In this document: piece after piece, positions 1 to 9,900 of the stretch
How the letters are laid out: each line of letters starts with the position of its first letter
Numbering within the stretch: position 1 is the first letter of the stretch
From: Roseateles_B sp041905785
GTDB taxonomy: Bacteria > Pseudomonadota > Gammaproteobacteria > Burkholderiales > Burkholderiaceae_C
Length of the DNA: 64,000 nt
Reading direction: 5' to 3'
Assembly: GCA_041905785.1 (NCBI GenBank)
Contig: JAYRKJ010000020.1
Coordinates: 59,251 to 123,250, forward strand
Notes under the pieces: model-generated
Seen by the model: only the letters and a program-made list of their open reading frames with translations
The model's database searches: none
Told to the model about the DNA's origin: nothing
Position numbers and translations under genes: made by a program

Positions 1-513
1 TCCGTGCAGCAGCTGCTGAGCTATTACGAGAACCGTTGGAAGCGGCTGGGCAGCCCGCAGATGGGCCGCCAGGGGCCATGGCAGACCCTGTCCCTGGATA
101 CCGGGCAGCTCCATCTGGTGCTGCAGCTCCAGGCGGAAGGCAGTGGCAGCCAGGGCATGCTGAGCCAGGCGCAATGGAAGGAGCGACGCAGGGACTTTGT
201 CCCCACGGAACTCCCTCAGATGCTGCGCACGCAGATCACCCAGGTCACCGAAACGCGTGACGGTCCGCGTCGTAGCAGGCTGGTCACCCTTCAATGTCAG
301 GACGGCTTTGAAGTCACCCGCCAACGTATGCAGACCCATGCTCGAAGCAAAGGCTGGGGAACGGTCATGGACCAGGTGCAGCGCAGGGACGGCAATCGAA
401 GCTGGCTCGCGGGCTATCAGTTCAAGGGCCTGTCCGTCGATGTCGTACTGGTCCAAGGCGAGGGCGCAACGGCCAGCCATCTCACCATCAACTTCCTCGA
501 CTCACCCCCATGA
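1..513 (+). CDS. Hypothetical protein of the Tad pilus locus, 5' end cut by the window
   Basis: The open frame runs from the first base, so the true start probably lies outside the window; a GTG at 4 is the first possible start inside it. About 170 residues are visible. They are soluble, rich in Gln and Arg, with no membrane segment and no motif I recognise. The stop overlaps the ATG of the small pilin gene at 510 (ATGA overlap), so it belongs to the same operon as the Flp/Tad genes that follow. A role in pilus assembly is inferred only from this position. Confidence 0.6.
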   Translation, partial: SVQQLLSYYENRWKRLGSPQMGRQGPWQTLSLDTGQLHLVLQLQAEGSGSQGMLSQAQWKERRRDFVPTELPQMLRTQITQVTETRDGPRRSRLVTLQCQDGFEVTRQRMQTHARSKGWGTVMDQVQRRDGNRSWLAGYQFKGLSVDVVLVQGEGATASHLTINFLDSPP

Positions 514-701
514 AGCTATCCAAGCCCTTCGGGACCCGCTGCATCCGCGGCCAGGCCACGATCGAATATGCCATCGCGGGCAGTGTGCTTGCCATGGCCC
601 TGTTCGTCGTGGAGTTCGACGGCAAGACGGCTGCGCAGTACCTCGCTGAAGCCGTCCGCGCCTTTTACAAGAACCTCAGCTACTTCATCTCCCTGCCCTG
701 A
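510..701 (+). CDS. Flp-type (type IVb) small pilin
   Basis: A 63-residue protein with a short basic leader followed by a hydrophobic stretch. At residues 15-21 it carries G-QATI-EY, which matches the G/XXXXEY cleavage motif of Flp prepilins, with Glu at +5 and Tyr at +6, followed by a hydrophobic core (IAGSVLAMALF). This is the class processed by a TadV/CpaA prepilin peptidase and assembled in the inner membrane by the Tad machinery encoded downstream. It starts inside the stop of the preceding gene and is followed after 2 bases by cpaB. It could be a minor pilin or the main subunit; no second Flp copy is visible here. Confidence 0.75.
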   Translation: MKLSKPFGTRCIRGQATIEYAIAGSVLAMALFVVEFDGKTAAQYLAEAVRAFYKNLSYFISLP

Positions 702-703
702 CC

Positions 704-1594
704 ATGGCCCTCTCCCTGAAGAAAATCAACAGCAACTGGCTGCTCCTCGGCGCCGCCCTGCTTCTCGGCGGCGGCGCGGCCTACCTGGGAGGAAGCGCCC
801 TCGAGCGGCGCATGCAGGAGCTGGACGCCAAGGCCAATGCCGGCCTGGAGACGGTCGCCGTGGTCGTGGCCAAGCGTGACATGCAGCGAGGTGAGGCCAT
901 CTCGGCCGACTCCTTCGCCGTGCGCAAGATCCCCGTCGAATACCTCAACGCGGATGCCGTGCATCCCTCGGACTTCGAGGGCTTCCTCACGCAGCGCCTG
1001 ATCGTGGGCCTCAAGCGTGGCGACGTGCTGCTGCCCGTGCACACCGAGGGCAATGGCAACAAGGTCTTCTCCTCCACGCTGGGCGTGGGCAAGCGGGCGC
1101 TGACCTTCGAGGTCGACACCGTCAACTCCGTGTCCGGGATGATGCGTCCCGGTGACAGGATCGACCTGATCTACTCGGCCAAGGGCGTCGACAACGTCGA
1201 CGTGACCCAGCCCCTGCTCTCCAACCTGGAGATCCTGGCCACCGACCAGATCCAGACCCGCCGCGATGAGAACGGCACCGAGCGCAGCTTCTCCACCATC
1301 ACCATGGAGCTGTCGCCGCAGGACGCGCAGCGCATCATCGTGGCCAAGCAGTCCGGCCGCCTGACTGCCCTGCTGCGGCACCCGGATGACAAGGCCGCCA
1401 ACCCCAGCGGAGCCATGGACGCCAGCGTGCTGTTGACGGGCCGGGTTCGCCGCGGCAACGGCGAGCAGCGAGGCATCGAGTACCTGGTGGGCGGCGGAGG
1501 CGGCGGCCTCGCCGACATCCAGACCCAGATGAGCCGGCTGGCCCTCGGCCAGACAGCGCCCCCCATGCCGGCCGCCGCCCCTGCAAAGCCCTGA
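704..1594 (+). CDS. cpaB: Flp pilus assembly protein CpaB/RcpC
   Basis: A 296-residue periplasmic assembly factor of the Tad pilus. Residues about 11-31 form an N-terminal membrane anchor. A SAF domain follows at about 50-115 (sequence around TVAVVVAKRDMQRGEAI), then a CpaB/RcpC domain that ends near residue 240. The C-terminal tail is Gly, Pro and Ala rich. Length and order fit the family. It lies between the pilin and the secretin, the usual place for cpaB, and is thought to work with the secretin at the outer membrane. The ATG at 704 directly follows the pilin stop. Confidence 0.92.
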   Translation: MALSLKKINSNWLLLGAALLLGGGAAYLGGSALERRMQELDAKANAGLETVAVVVAKRDMQRGEAISADSFAVRKIPVEYLNADAVHPSDFEGFLTQRLIVGLKRGDVLLPVHTEGNGNKVFSSTLGVGKRALTFEVDTVNSVSGMMRPGDRIDLIYSAKGVDNVDVTQPLLSNLEILATDQIQTRRDENGTERSFSTITMELSPQDAQRIIVAKQSGRLTALLRHPDDKAANPSGAMDASVLLTGRVRRGNGEQRGIEYLVGGGGGGLADIQTQMSRLALGQTAPPMPAAAPAKP

Positions 1595-1603
1595 TCGCCG
1601 CCC

Positions 1604-3129
1604 ATGTCCACCGCTTTCCTCTTCACCGACCGCATGTCTTCGAATCGATCCTCGGGACTGGCCCGACCGCTGGTCCTGCTCGCCTGCCTCACCCTGTGCG
1701 CCTCCGTCCGTGCCGAACCTGAGCCGGCTGCCGCTGCAGCCGCCGCCGACGCCGGCGCTGGCCGCGGCAGCATCAATCCCGTCGGCGTGCAGGCCACGCC
1801 AGTCACGCCCACCAAGGGCAAGCGCGCTGCCCCCCTTCCCCCGGCTGGCCCGGCCGTCATCGAGACCGGCCCCACCCGTACGCTGGCCGTGGGCGATGTC
1901 TCGACCATCAATCTGCCCGGCGTGGTGCGCATCGCCATCGGCAACGGCGGCATGATCAAGGCCACCGTGGTGGATGACCGCGAGATCGTCCTGATCGCCG
2001 AGCAGGCCGGTCGCACCACCATGCATGTCTGGCTGAAGGGCGGACGCCAGCTCAGCTATGAGATCGAAGTGCTGGCCTCGCGCCCCAGCCGCATCCTGGA
2101 CGAACTGCAGAGTCTGCTGAAGGAGACGCCCGGCCTGTCCGCCCGCGTGGTGGGCGAGCGCGTGGTGATCGAGGGCCGCTACCAGGACAGCCAGGTGGCC
2201 CAGCGCATCAAGCGTCTGGGTGCCAACTTCCCGCAGATCCTGAACCTGGTACCCGACCGGCCGGTGGACGCAGATCCCCTGCAGCTCGATCGCATGGTGC
2301 AGATCGACCTGCGTGTGGTGGAAGTGAAGAAGCGCGCGCTGGACCAGTTGGGCATCAAGTGGGCCAGCAGTGCCGCCGGCCCCACCTTCGCCACCAACGC
2401 GCTGATCTACAGCAATACGCCTTGGCGCCCGGACACCACCAGCGGATTCCCCGCGGTCAACACCAGCAACCCCATCTACAGCTACCTGGGCCTGGCGAGC
2501 CAGATCACCAGTGCCCTGAAGTTCCTGGAGTCGCGCGGTGACGCCTGGACGCTGGCCGAGCCGCGCCTCAGCTGCCGCAGCGGCGGTGAGGCCAATTTCC
2601 TGGCCGGCGGCGAAATCCCAATTCCCGTGGCCCAGGGCAATGGCGCCATCGGGGTCGTCTACAAGCAGTACGGCGTGCGCATCGAGTTCAAGCCCCAGGC
2701 CGACGCCCACGGCAACATCGATTCCGGCCTGATGGTGGAAGTGAGCGAGCCCGACGCACGCAACTCCAATGCCGGCTTCATCGCCTTCGCCACCAACCGG
2801 ACCGACACCCAGGTGGCCATGAAGGAAGCCGAGCCCCTGGTGATCTCCGGTCTGCTGCGCCAGCGCACTGAGCGCAGCAACGACGCCGTGCCGGGTCTGG
2901 GCCGCATCCCCATCATCAGCAACCTGTTCAAGTCGCGCGAGCACACCACCGAACAGACCGAGCTGATCGTGATCGCCACACCTCGCATCCAGACGCCGGA
3001 CTCCGCGCTCAACCGCCTGGCCGTGGAGAAGGCGGCCTCGGCCGGCGAGAAGGTGAGTGAGCGTGTCCTGGACAAGCTCAAGCCCACTTCCCCTTCTGCG
3101 CCAGCCGAGCCGGTCAAGGAGTTGCACTG

Positions 3130-3130
<1 letters not shown>
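1604..3130 (+). CDS. cpaC: Tad pilus outer-membrane secretin RcpA/CpaC
   Basis: A 508-residue secretin. A signal peptide with hydrophobic core LVLLACLTLCASVRA sits near the N terminus. An alternative start at 1634 would give a shorter, more usual leader. An Ala/Pro-rich stretch is followed by the pilus N-terminal secretin domain (about 85-150), a BON-like segment near LSARVVGERVVIEGRY, and the C-terminal secretin pore domain (about 255-470), which contains the family stretch GGEIPIPVAQ. It forms the outer-membrane channel for the Flp pilus. The stop overlaps the first base of the cpaF start codon, which suggests translational coupling. Confidence 0.92.
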
Positions 3131-4880
<1,750 letters not shown>

Positions 4881-4884
<4 letters not shown>

Positions 4885-5723
4885 CGAGGGACCTGATCCT
4901 CGTCGGCCTGATGCTGTTCGGCGCCACCGCCGTGCTGCTGATGCTGATGCGCCGCGCCCTGCTCGGTTGGCAGGCCCGATTCACCGAGACGGCCAAGGTG
5001 TCGCTGGAGGACATGTTCGTCTTCATCGACCCGGGCTCGCTGTTCAAGCTGAACCTGGCTCTGTTCGTGCTGCTGCCCCTGCTGCTGTGGGTCTTCACCG
5101 GTTCTCCGGTGCTGGCCGTGCTGGGCGCGCTGGGCGGCGCCATCCTGCCGCGCCTTGCGTGGGTCGTGCTGCGCCGCCGACGCATGGCACTGATGGTCGA
5201 GCAACTGCCCGACGGGCTCACCATGATGGCCGGCGCCATGCGCGCCGGCGCGAGCCTGCAGATCGCACTGGATCTGGTCGTGAAGGAGTCGCCGGCGCCA
5301 CTGTCCCAGGAATTCTCGGTGCTGCTGCGCGAACAGCGCCTGGGCCTGGCCCTGGAGGACTCGCTGCGCGGACTGTCGCAACGCCTCAAGCTGGAAGACA
5401 TCGACCTCTTCGTCTCGGCCCTCACCATCGCCAAGGAGGTGGGCGGCAATCTGTCCGAGATCCTCGAACGGCTGGCCTCGACGCTGCGTGCCAAGGCAGT
5501 GATGGAGGGCAAGATCAAGGCGCTGACTTCACAGGGCAAGCTGCAGGGCATCGTCGTCGGCATGCTGCCGGTGCTGCTGGCCGGCGTCCTGTACGCCATG
5601 GACCCGCGCGCCATGAGGCCTCTGTTCACCACCATCTATGGCTGGGGCACCATGAGCGTGATCTTCATCTTCCTCCTGATGGGGGCGTTCTTCATCAAGA
5701 AGATCGTGACGATTGACGTCTGA
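4881..5723 (+). CDS. tadB: Tad inner-membrane platform protein TadB
   Basis: A 280-residue inner-membrane protein with two N-terminal membrane segments (one at the start, one at about 55-95), a cytoplasmic GspF-type helical domain (about 110-240, including MRAGASLQIALDLVVKESP) and a C-terminal membrane pair. TadB and TadC together form the platform that couples the CpaF ATPase to pilin polymerisation. The ATG at 4881 overlaps the cpaF stop; the frame stays open upstream, but that part lies inside cpaF and is not used. tadC follows 3 bases later. Confidence 0.9.
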
Positions 5724-5726
5724 GCC

Positions 5727-6593
5727 ATGACTGCCGTCTACCTCTTTGCCGCCGTCTCCGGCCTGGCCACCCTGTTGCTGCTGTATGCCGTCTACCACCT
5801 CTACACGGAGCTGGGCGGCGCCAACACGCAGTATCGGGACAAACCGCCGCGCGGCTTCCAGTACGTCTGGCCGCTGATCAACATCCTGGCCAACAGCTTC
5901 GGCTTTGTGCTGAGCGAGTCGCGCGTCCAGGCCTGCCTGGTGAAGCTGCGGCGCGCGGGCCAGGACTACGCGTTGACCCCACATCAGTTCTATGCCGGCA
6001 AATGGCTGGCCACGCTGCTGTTCGCCAGCCTGGGCATCTTCTTCGCCGGCAAGGGCGGTGGGCTGATGGGTGCGGTGCTCGGCGGCCTGCTGGGCTTCCA
6101 TTACCCGGACATCTGGCTGCGCGATCACACCAAGGTCCGCAACCTGGCCCTGCTCAAGGCCTTGCCCTTCTTCCTGGACATCGTGACGCTGTCGGTGGAG
6201 TCCGGCCTCAACCTGACCGGTGCCCTGCAGAAGGCCGTGGACCGCTGCCCCCCGGGGGCGTTGATGGTCGAGGTGAACCGCGTGCTGCGCGAGATCCGCG
6301 GCGGCAAGCCACGTGTCGAGGCCTTGCGCTCCATGGCCGACCGCCTGGACTACGCCCCCATCTCCAGCCTGGTCAGCGCCCTGATCCAGGGCGAACTCAT
6401 GGGCTCGAGCCTGGGTCCGATCCTGCGCGCCCAGAGCGACCAGCGCCGCACCGAGCGCTTCCTGCGGGCCGAGAAGCTGGCCATGGAAGCGCCCGTGAAG
6501 ATGCTGGGCCCGCTGATCATGTTCATCTTTCCCTGCACCTTCATCGTCCTGGGCTTCCCCATCGTCATGAAGTTCATGCAGTCGGGGATCTGA
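5727..6593 (+). CDS. tadC: Tad inner-membrane platform protein TadC
   Basis: A 288-residue type II/IVb secretion system F-family protein. There is an N-terminal membrane segment (ATLLLLYAVYHLY), a further membrane region at about 90-125, a GspF domain (about 140-260, including LDIVTLSVESGLNLTGAL) and a C-terminal membrane helix. It pairs with TadB to form the inner-membrane platform of the Flp pilus. It is spaced 3 bases after tadB and its stop directly abuts the start of the next gene, so all are co-transcribed. Confidence 0.9.
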   Translation: MTAVYLFAAVSGLATLLLLYAVYHLYTELGGANTQYRDKPPRGFQYVWPLINILANSFGFVLSESRVQACLVKLRRAGQDYALTPHQFYAGKWLATLLFASLGIFFAGKGGGLMGAVLGGLLGFHYPDIWLRDHTKVRNLALLKALPFFLDIVTLSVESGLNLTGALQKAVDRCPPGALMVEVNRVLREIRGGKPRVEALRSMADRLDYAPISSLVSALIQGELMGSSLGPILRAQSDQRRTERFLRAEKLAMEAPVKMLGPLIMFIFPCTFIVLGFPIVMKFMQSGI

Positions 6594-6950
6594 ATGCGCT
6601 GGCCTGAAGCCGTCCTGCAGCTCCAGGGGCTGCCCACCCGCCTGCGCATCGGTCTGGCCCTGCGCTGGTGGGAGCGGGCCTGCGGCCTGCTCTTCCACGG
6701 CCCCTTGCAGGAGGCCCCGGCCGGGCTGTGGATTTCACCCTGCAACAGCGTGCACATGCTGGGCATGCGCCAGCCCCTCGACGTGGTCTACCTGGACAAA
6801 ACCGGCCACATCCTCAAGTGCGTGCCCGGCCTGCGACCCTGGCGCATGAGCGCCTGCCCTGGCGCCCACGTGGCGCTGGAACTGCGTGCCGGGCTGATCG
6901 CCGAACTCGGGCTCAAGCCGGGCATGCGCCTGAACGCACGGCCCAGGTGA
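6594..6950 (+). CDS. DUF192 family protein
   Basis: A 118-residue protein with the DUF192 fold signature: a segment with a conserved Cys-Asn-x-Val-His-Met stretch (ISPCNSVHMLGM, about 45-56), then a predicted strand reading LDVVYLDKTGHIL and a C-terminal ELRAGLIAELGLKPGM. The function of DUF192 proteins is not established. The start directly abuts the tadC stop, so it ends the Tad operon as seen here; DUF192 genes are often found near Tad clusters. No signal peptide is visible. Confidence 0.85.
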   Translation: MRWPEAVLQLQGLPTRLRIGLALRWWERACGLLFHGPLQEAPAGLWISPCNSVHMLGMRQPLDVVYLDKTGHILKCVPGLRPWRMSACPGAHVALELRAGLIAELGLKPGMRLNARPR

Positions 6951-6953
6951 GGC

Positions 6954-7952
6954 TCACAGCAGCCCGCGCGTCTGCGCCATCAGCCGCGTCAGGCCCAGCA
7001 TCGCATCGATGCTGGGCGTGGCCTGCCCAATGTGCTGCCCGATCTCGCGCACCACGGTCACCAGGGCGTCGAGCTCGATCTTGCGACCCGCCTCGACGTC
7101 CTGCAGCATCGAAGTCTTGAAGGCGCCCAGCTTGCGCGTCACCTCGTGGCGCTGCTCGGGCGTCTGGCCCACGGGGCAGCCGATGGCATCGCCGATGGCC
7201 GAGGCCTCGCGCATCACCGCGCTCACGAAGCCGCGCACCAGCTCGTCATCCAGGATGCGGTCGCAGGTCGCCCCGGTCAGTGCCGAGATGGGGTTCATGG
7301 TCATGTTGCCCCAGAGCTTGTACCAGATGTCCTTCTGAATCCGCGGCGACACCGTGGCATTGAAGCCGGCGCGCTGGAACAGTGCGGCCCACTCGGCGAT
7401 GTGCGCAGGCTCGCCGCCCGCCGGGTCCCCCAGGATCAGGCCCATGCCCATCACATGCCTGACGAGGCCGGGCTCCGGCGTGGCGCAGCTGGCATGGACA
7501 ACCGAGCCGATCACGCGTTCAGCCGGGATCTGGGCGCCCACGCGGCCGCCGGGGTCGACGGACTGCAGCTGCAGGCCGCGGCAGGGCCCGTCGAGCTGCT
7601 GGAAGAACCACCAGGGCACGCCGTTCATGGCCACCAGCACGCGTGTCTGAGGGCCCAGCAGACGCTGCACCAGCGGTGCGACCTCGGTCAGCGCCGGGCC
7701 CTTGACCGCGAGCACCAGCAGGTCCTGCGGCCCCAGGTCCTCGGGTCGTTCCGAAGCGTTCACCGGGACCACGATGCGCTGCGGCGTGCCGTCGATCACG
7801 GTGTCCATGCGCAAGCCCTGGCTTCGCAGGGCCGCCAGCGTGGCGCCGCGGGCGACCGCGCTGAGCTGAAGCTCGCCGCCCAGGCGATGGCCCAGATGCC
7901 CCGCCACCCAACCACCGATGGCGCCCATGCCCACGATGCAGATTTTCTTCAT
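6954..7952 (-). CDS. Ketopantoate reductase-like (2-dehydropantoate 2-reductase) protein
   Basis: A 332-residue ApbA/PanE family enzyme. The N terminus carries the NADPH-binding loop GMGAIGG (residues 8-14). The C-terminal helical domain contains the catalytic-type segment KLWGNMTMNPISALTG, with the family Lys and Asn. Classic members reduce 2-dehydropantoate to pantoate for coenzyme A synthesis, but many paralogues act on other 2-oxoacids, so the substrate is uncertain. It converges on the Tad operon with 3 bases between the stops and is transcribed away from the histidine kinase gene at 8084. Confidence 0.87.
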   Translation of the reverse strand: MKKICIVGMGAIGGWVAGHLGHRLGGELQLSAVARGATLAALRSQGLRMDTVIDGTPQRIVVPVNASERPEDLGPQDLLVLAVKGPALTEVAPLVQRLLGPQTRVLVAMNGVPWWFFQQLDGPCRGLQLQSVDPGGRVGAQIPAERVIGSVVHASCATPEPGLVRHVMGMGLILGDPAGGEPAHIAEWAALFQRAGFNATVSPRIQKDIWYKLWGNMTMNPISALTGATCDRILDDELVRGFVSAVMREASAIGDAIGCPVGQTPEQRHEVTRKLGAFKTSMLQDVEAGRKIELDALVTVVREIGQHIGQATPSIDAMLGLTRLMAQTRGLL

Positions 7953-8083
7953 GTCTCGTCCTGCTGCCCAAATGCTGGTGCGCAGTCTACGCGCCGCCGA
8001 TCGCTGGCGCCTCGGGGCGGGACGGCCCTCGCCCGGGACGAAACGCCTTGGCCGCGGGCAACATGCTGCTATCGTGCCGGCCC

Positions 8084-9163
8084 ATGAACCATGCGCCCCC
8101 TGTTCTGCTGCCCCGCCGCTTCTGGTGGATCTACGCCGGCCTGCTGGCCGGCGTCGCCACCTTCTTCGCGCTGGCCGAGCTGCAGCACTACCTGCGCAAC
8201 GGCGGGCAGCATCCCTGGGAGCCCTTCCTGTGGGAGTTCAGCTCCGCCCTGGTCGTCGCGCTGCTGCAGACGCCCATCTTCCGCTGGCATCGCGCCAGCC
8301 TGGGCCGCGGCCTGGGCGTCCTGCTCGGGCGTCATGCCCTGGGCTATGCGGCCTACACCCTGCTGCACGTCGTGGGCATGTTCGGCCTGCGCTTCGCGGT
8401 CTATGCGCTGACGCCAGTCAGCTACGAGCCCGGCAACGCCTGGCAGGTGCTGGGCTACGAGGCGGCCAAGGACCTGGTCTTCTATGTCTCCAATGTGCTG
8501 CTGTGCCAGGCCCTGTGGGTGCACCTCAAGGGCCAGCAGACCGCGTTGGAAATGGCCCGCATGCGCACCGAGCTGGCTCAGGCGCAACTCGCCCGGCTGG
8601 CGGAGCAGTTGCAGCCGCACTTCCTCTTCAACAGCCTCAACCTGATCGCCTCGGTGATGCACGAGGACGTCGCCCGGGCCGATCGGCTGCTGTGCCAGCT
8701 CTCGGACCTGCTGCGCGGCTCGCTGTCGGCGCAGCAGCGCGGCTGGCAGACCCTTGGCGAAGAGATGGCGCTGATCCAGCCCTATCTTGCGCTGATGCAG
8801 GCCCGCTTCGGCGAGCGGCTCCAGGTCCGCATCGAGCTGGCGCCCGACACCGACCGCTGGGCCCTGCCCGCCTTGCTGCTGCTGAACCCGGTGGAAAACG
8901 CCATCAAGCATGACGTCGCGCTGAGCCGCGGCGCCGTGCAGGTCTCGCTGCAGGCGCAGACCGTCGACGAGGGGCTGCGGGTCGAAATCCGCAACAGCGG
9001 CGTCAGCGCCGAGCAGGTGGAGCGTGCCGGCGGCCTCGGCCTGAGCAATCTGCGCGAGCGCCTGTGCATGGCCTATGGCGACACGGCCCAGCTCTGGATC
9101 GGACCAGACCAGGGCGGCACCCTGCTGCGCCTGCTGCTGCCCAGGAGGGAACTGCCGGCATGA
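8084..9163 (+). CDS. LytS/AlgZ-type sensor histidine kinase
   Basis: About 359 residues. Four predicted membrane segments lie in the first 150 residues. They are followed by a His_kinase domain with the phospho-acceptor motif QPHFLFNSLN and an HATPase region with the N-box NPVENAIKH. This is the HPK8-like architecture that pairs with LytTR response regulators. I chose the ATG at 8084 because the upstream in-frame ATG at 8048 adds only a non-conserved tail. The stop overlaps the start of the regulator at 9160, so the pair is co-translated. The signal sensed is unknown. Confidence 0.9.
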   Translation: MNHAPPVLLPRRFWWIYAGLLAGVATFFALAELQHYLRNGGQHPWEPFLWEFSSALVVALLQTPIFRWHRASLGRGLGVLLGRHALGYAAYTLLHVVGMFGLRFAVYALTPVSYEPGNAWQVLGYEAAKDLVFYVSNVLLCQALWVHLKGQQTALEMARMRTELAQAQLARLAEQLQPHFLFNSLNLIASVMHEDVARADRLLCQLSDLLRGSLSAQQRGWQTLGEEMALIQPYLALMQARFGERLQVRIELAPDTDRWALPALLLLNPVENAIKHDVALSRGAVQVSLQAQTVDEGLRVEIRNSGVSAEQVERAGGLGLSNLRERLCMAYGDTAQLWIGPDQGGTLLRLLLPRRELPA

Positions 9164-9900
9164 GGCTGCTTGTCGTCGATGATGAACCGCCGGCCCGCGC
9201 ACGCCTGCGCCGCATGCTGGCCGAGCACCCGCAGGTGCAGTGGGTGGGTGAAGCGGGCGACGCCGGCGAGGCGCTGGAACAGCTGCAGCGCCACCCGGAC
9301 GTCCAGGCCCTGATCCTGGACATCCAGATGCCGGGGAAAAGCGGCCTGGAGCTGGCGCTGCAGCTGCCCGAGCAGCTGCCGGTGATCTTCTGCACCGCCT
9401 TCGACCAGCACGCCCTCCAGGCCTTCGATCTGCACGCCGTGGACTATCTGCTCAAGCCCTGCAGCCCTGAGCGCCTGGCCACGGCGCTTCAGCGCCTGCA
9501 GGGGCGCCTGGCACCATCGCCCGCCGCGGCAGGGGCGGCGCGCGGGGGCCTGATCGCGGCACTGCAGCAGTTGCAGCCGGCCCAGGGGCACTGGCTGGTT
9601 CAGCGCCAGGGCCGCCTGCAGAAGCTGGCGCTGGCCGAGCTGCAGTGGGTATCGGCGGCGGACAACTACATCGAGCTGCACGCCCCGCCCCACAGCTACC
9701 TGGAGCGGCGCACGCTCAGCGCCTTTCTGGAGCATCCGGCGGTGGCCGGCCAGTTCCTGCGCATCCACCGCAGCCATGCGGTCAACCCGGTCCATATCGA
9801 GAGCATCGAGTCCCTGCCGCACGGCGAGGCGCTGCTGACCCTGCGGGGCGGCCAGCAGCTGCGGGTGTCGCGCAACTACCGCGATCAGCTGCGCGGCTGA
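9160..9900 (+). CDS. LytTR-family response regulator
   Basis: A 246-residue regulator. The receiver domain (1-120) has the acidic pair VVDDE near the start, phospho-acceptor Asp54 in LILDIQMPG and the conserved Lys in YLLKPCS. The C-terminal LytTR DNA-binding domain (about 145-244) includes VSAADNYIELH and FLRIHRSHAVN. It is the cognate partner of the kinase gene it overlaps. Its last 16 bases overlap the 3' end of the convergent SPFH gene. The target genes are not evident from this window. Confidence 0.92.
   Translation: MRLLVVDDEPPARARLRRMLAEHPQVQWVGEAGDAGEALEQLQRHPDVQALILDIQMPGKSGLELALQLPEQLPVIFCTAFDQHALQAFDLHAVDYLLKPCSPERLATALQRLQGRLAPSPAAAGAARGGLIAALQQLQPAQGHWLVQRQGRLQKLALAELQWVSAADNYIELHAPPHSYLERRTLSAFLEHPAVAGQFLRIHRSHAVNPVHIESIESLPHGEALLTLRGGQQLRVSRNYRDQLRG

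Noticed and set aside
680..3127. Long open frame on the minus strand opposite the cpaB and secretin genes
   Set aside because: It is a shadow typical of very GC-rich DNA. The plus-strand proteins have clear domains and operon overlaps.
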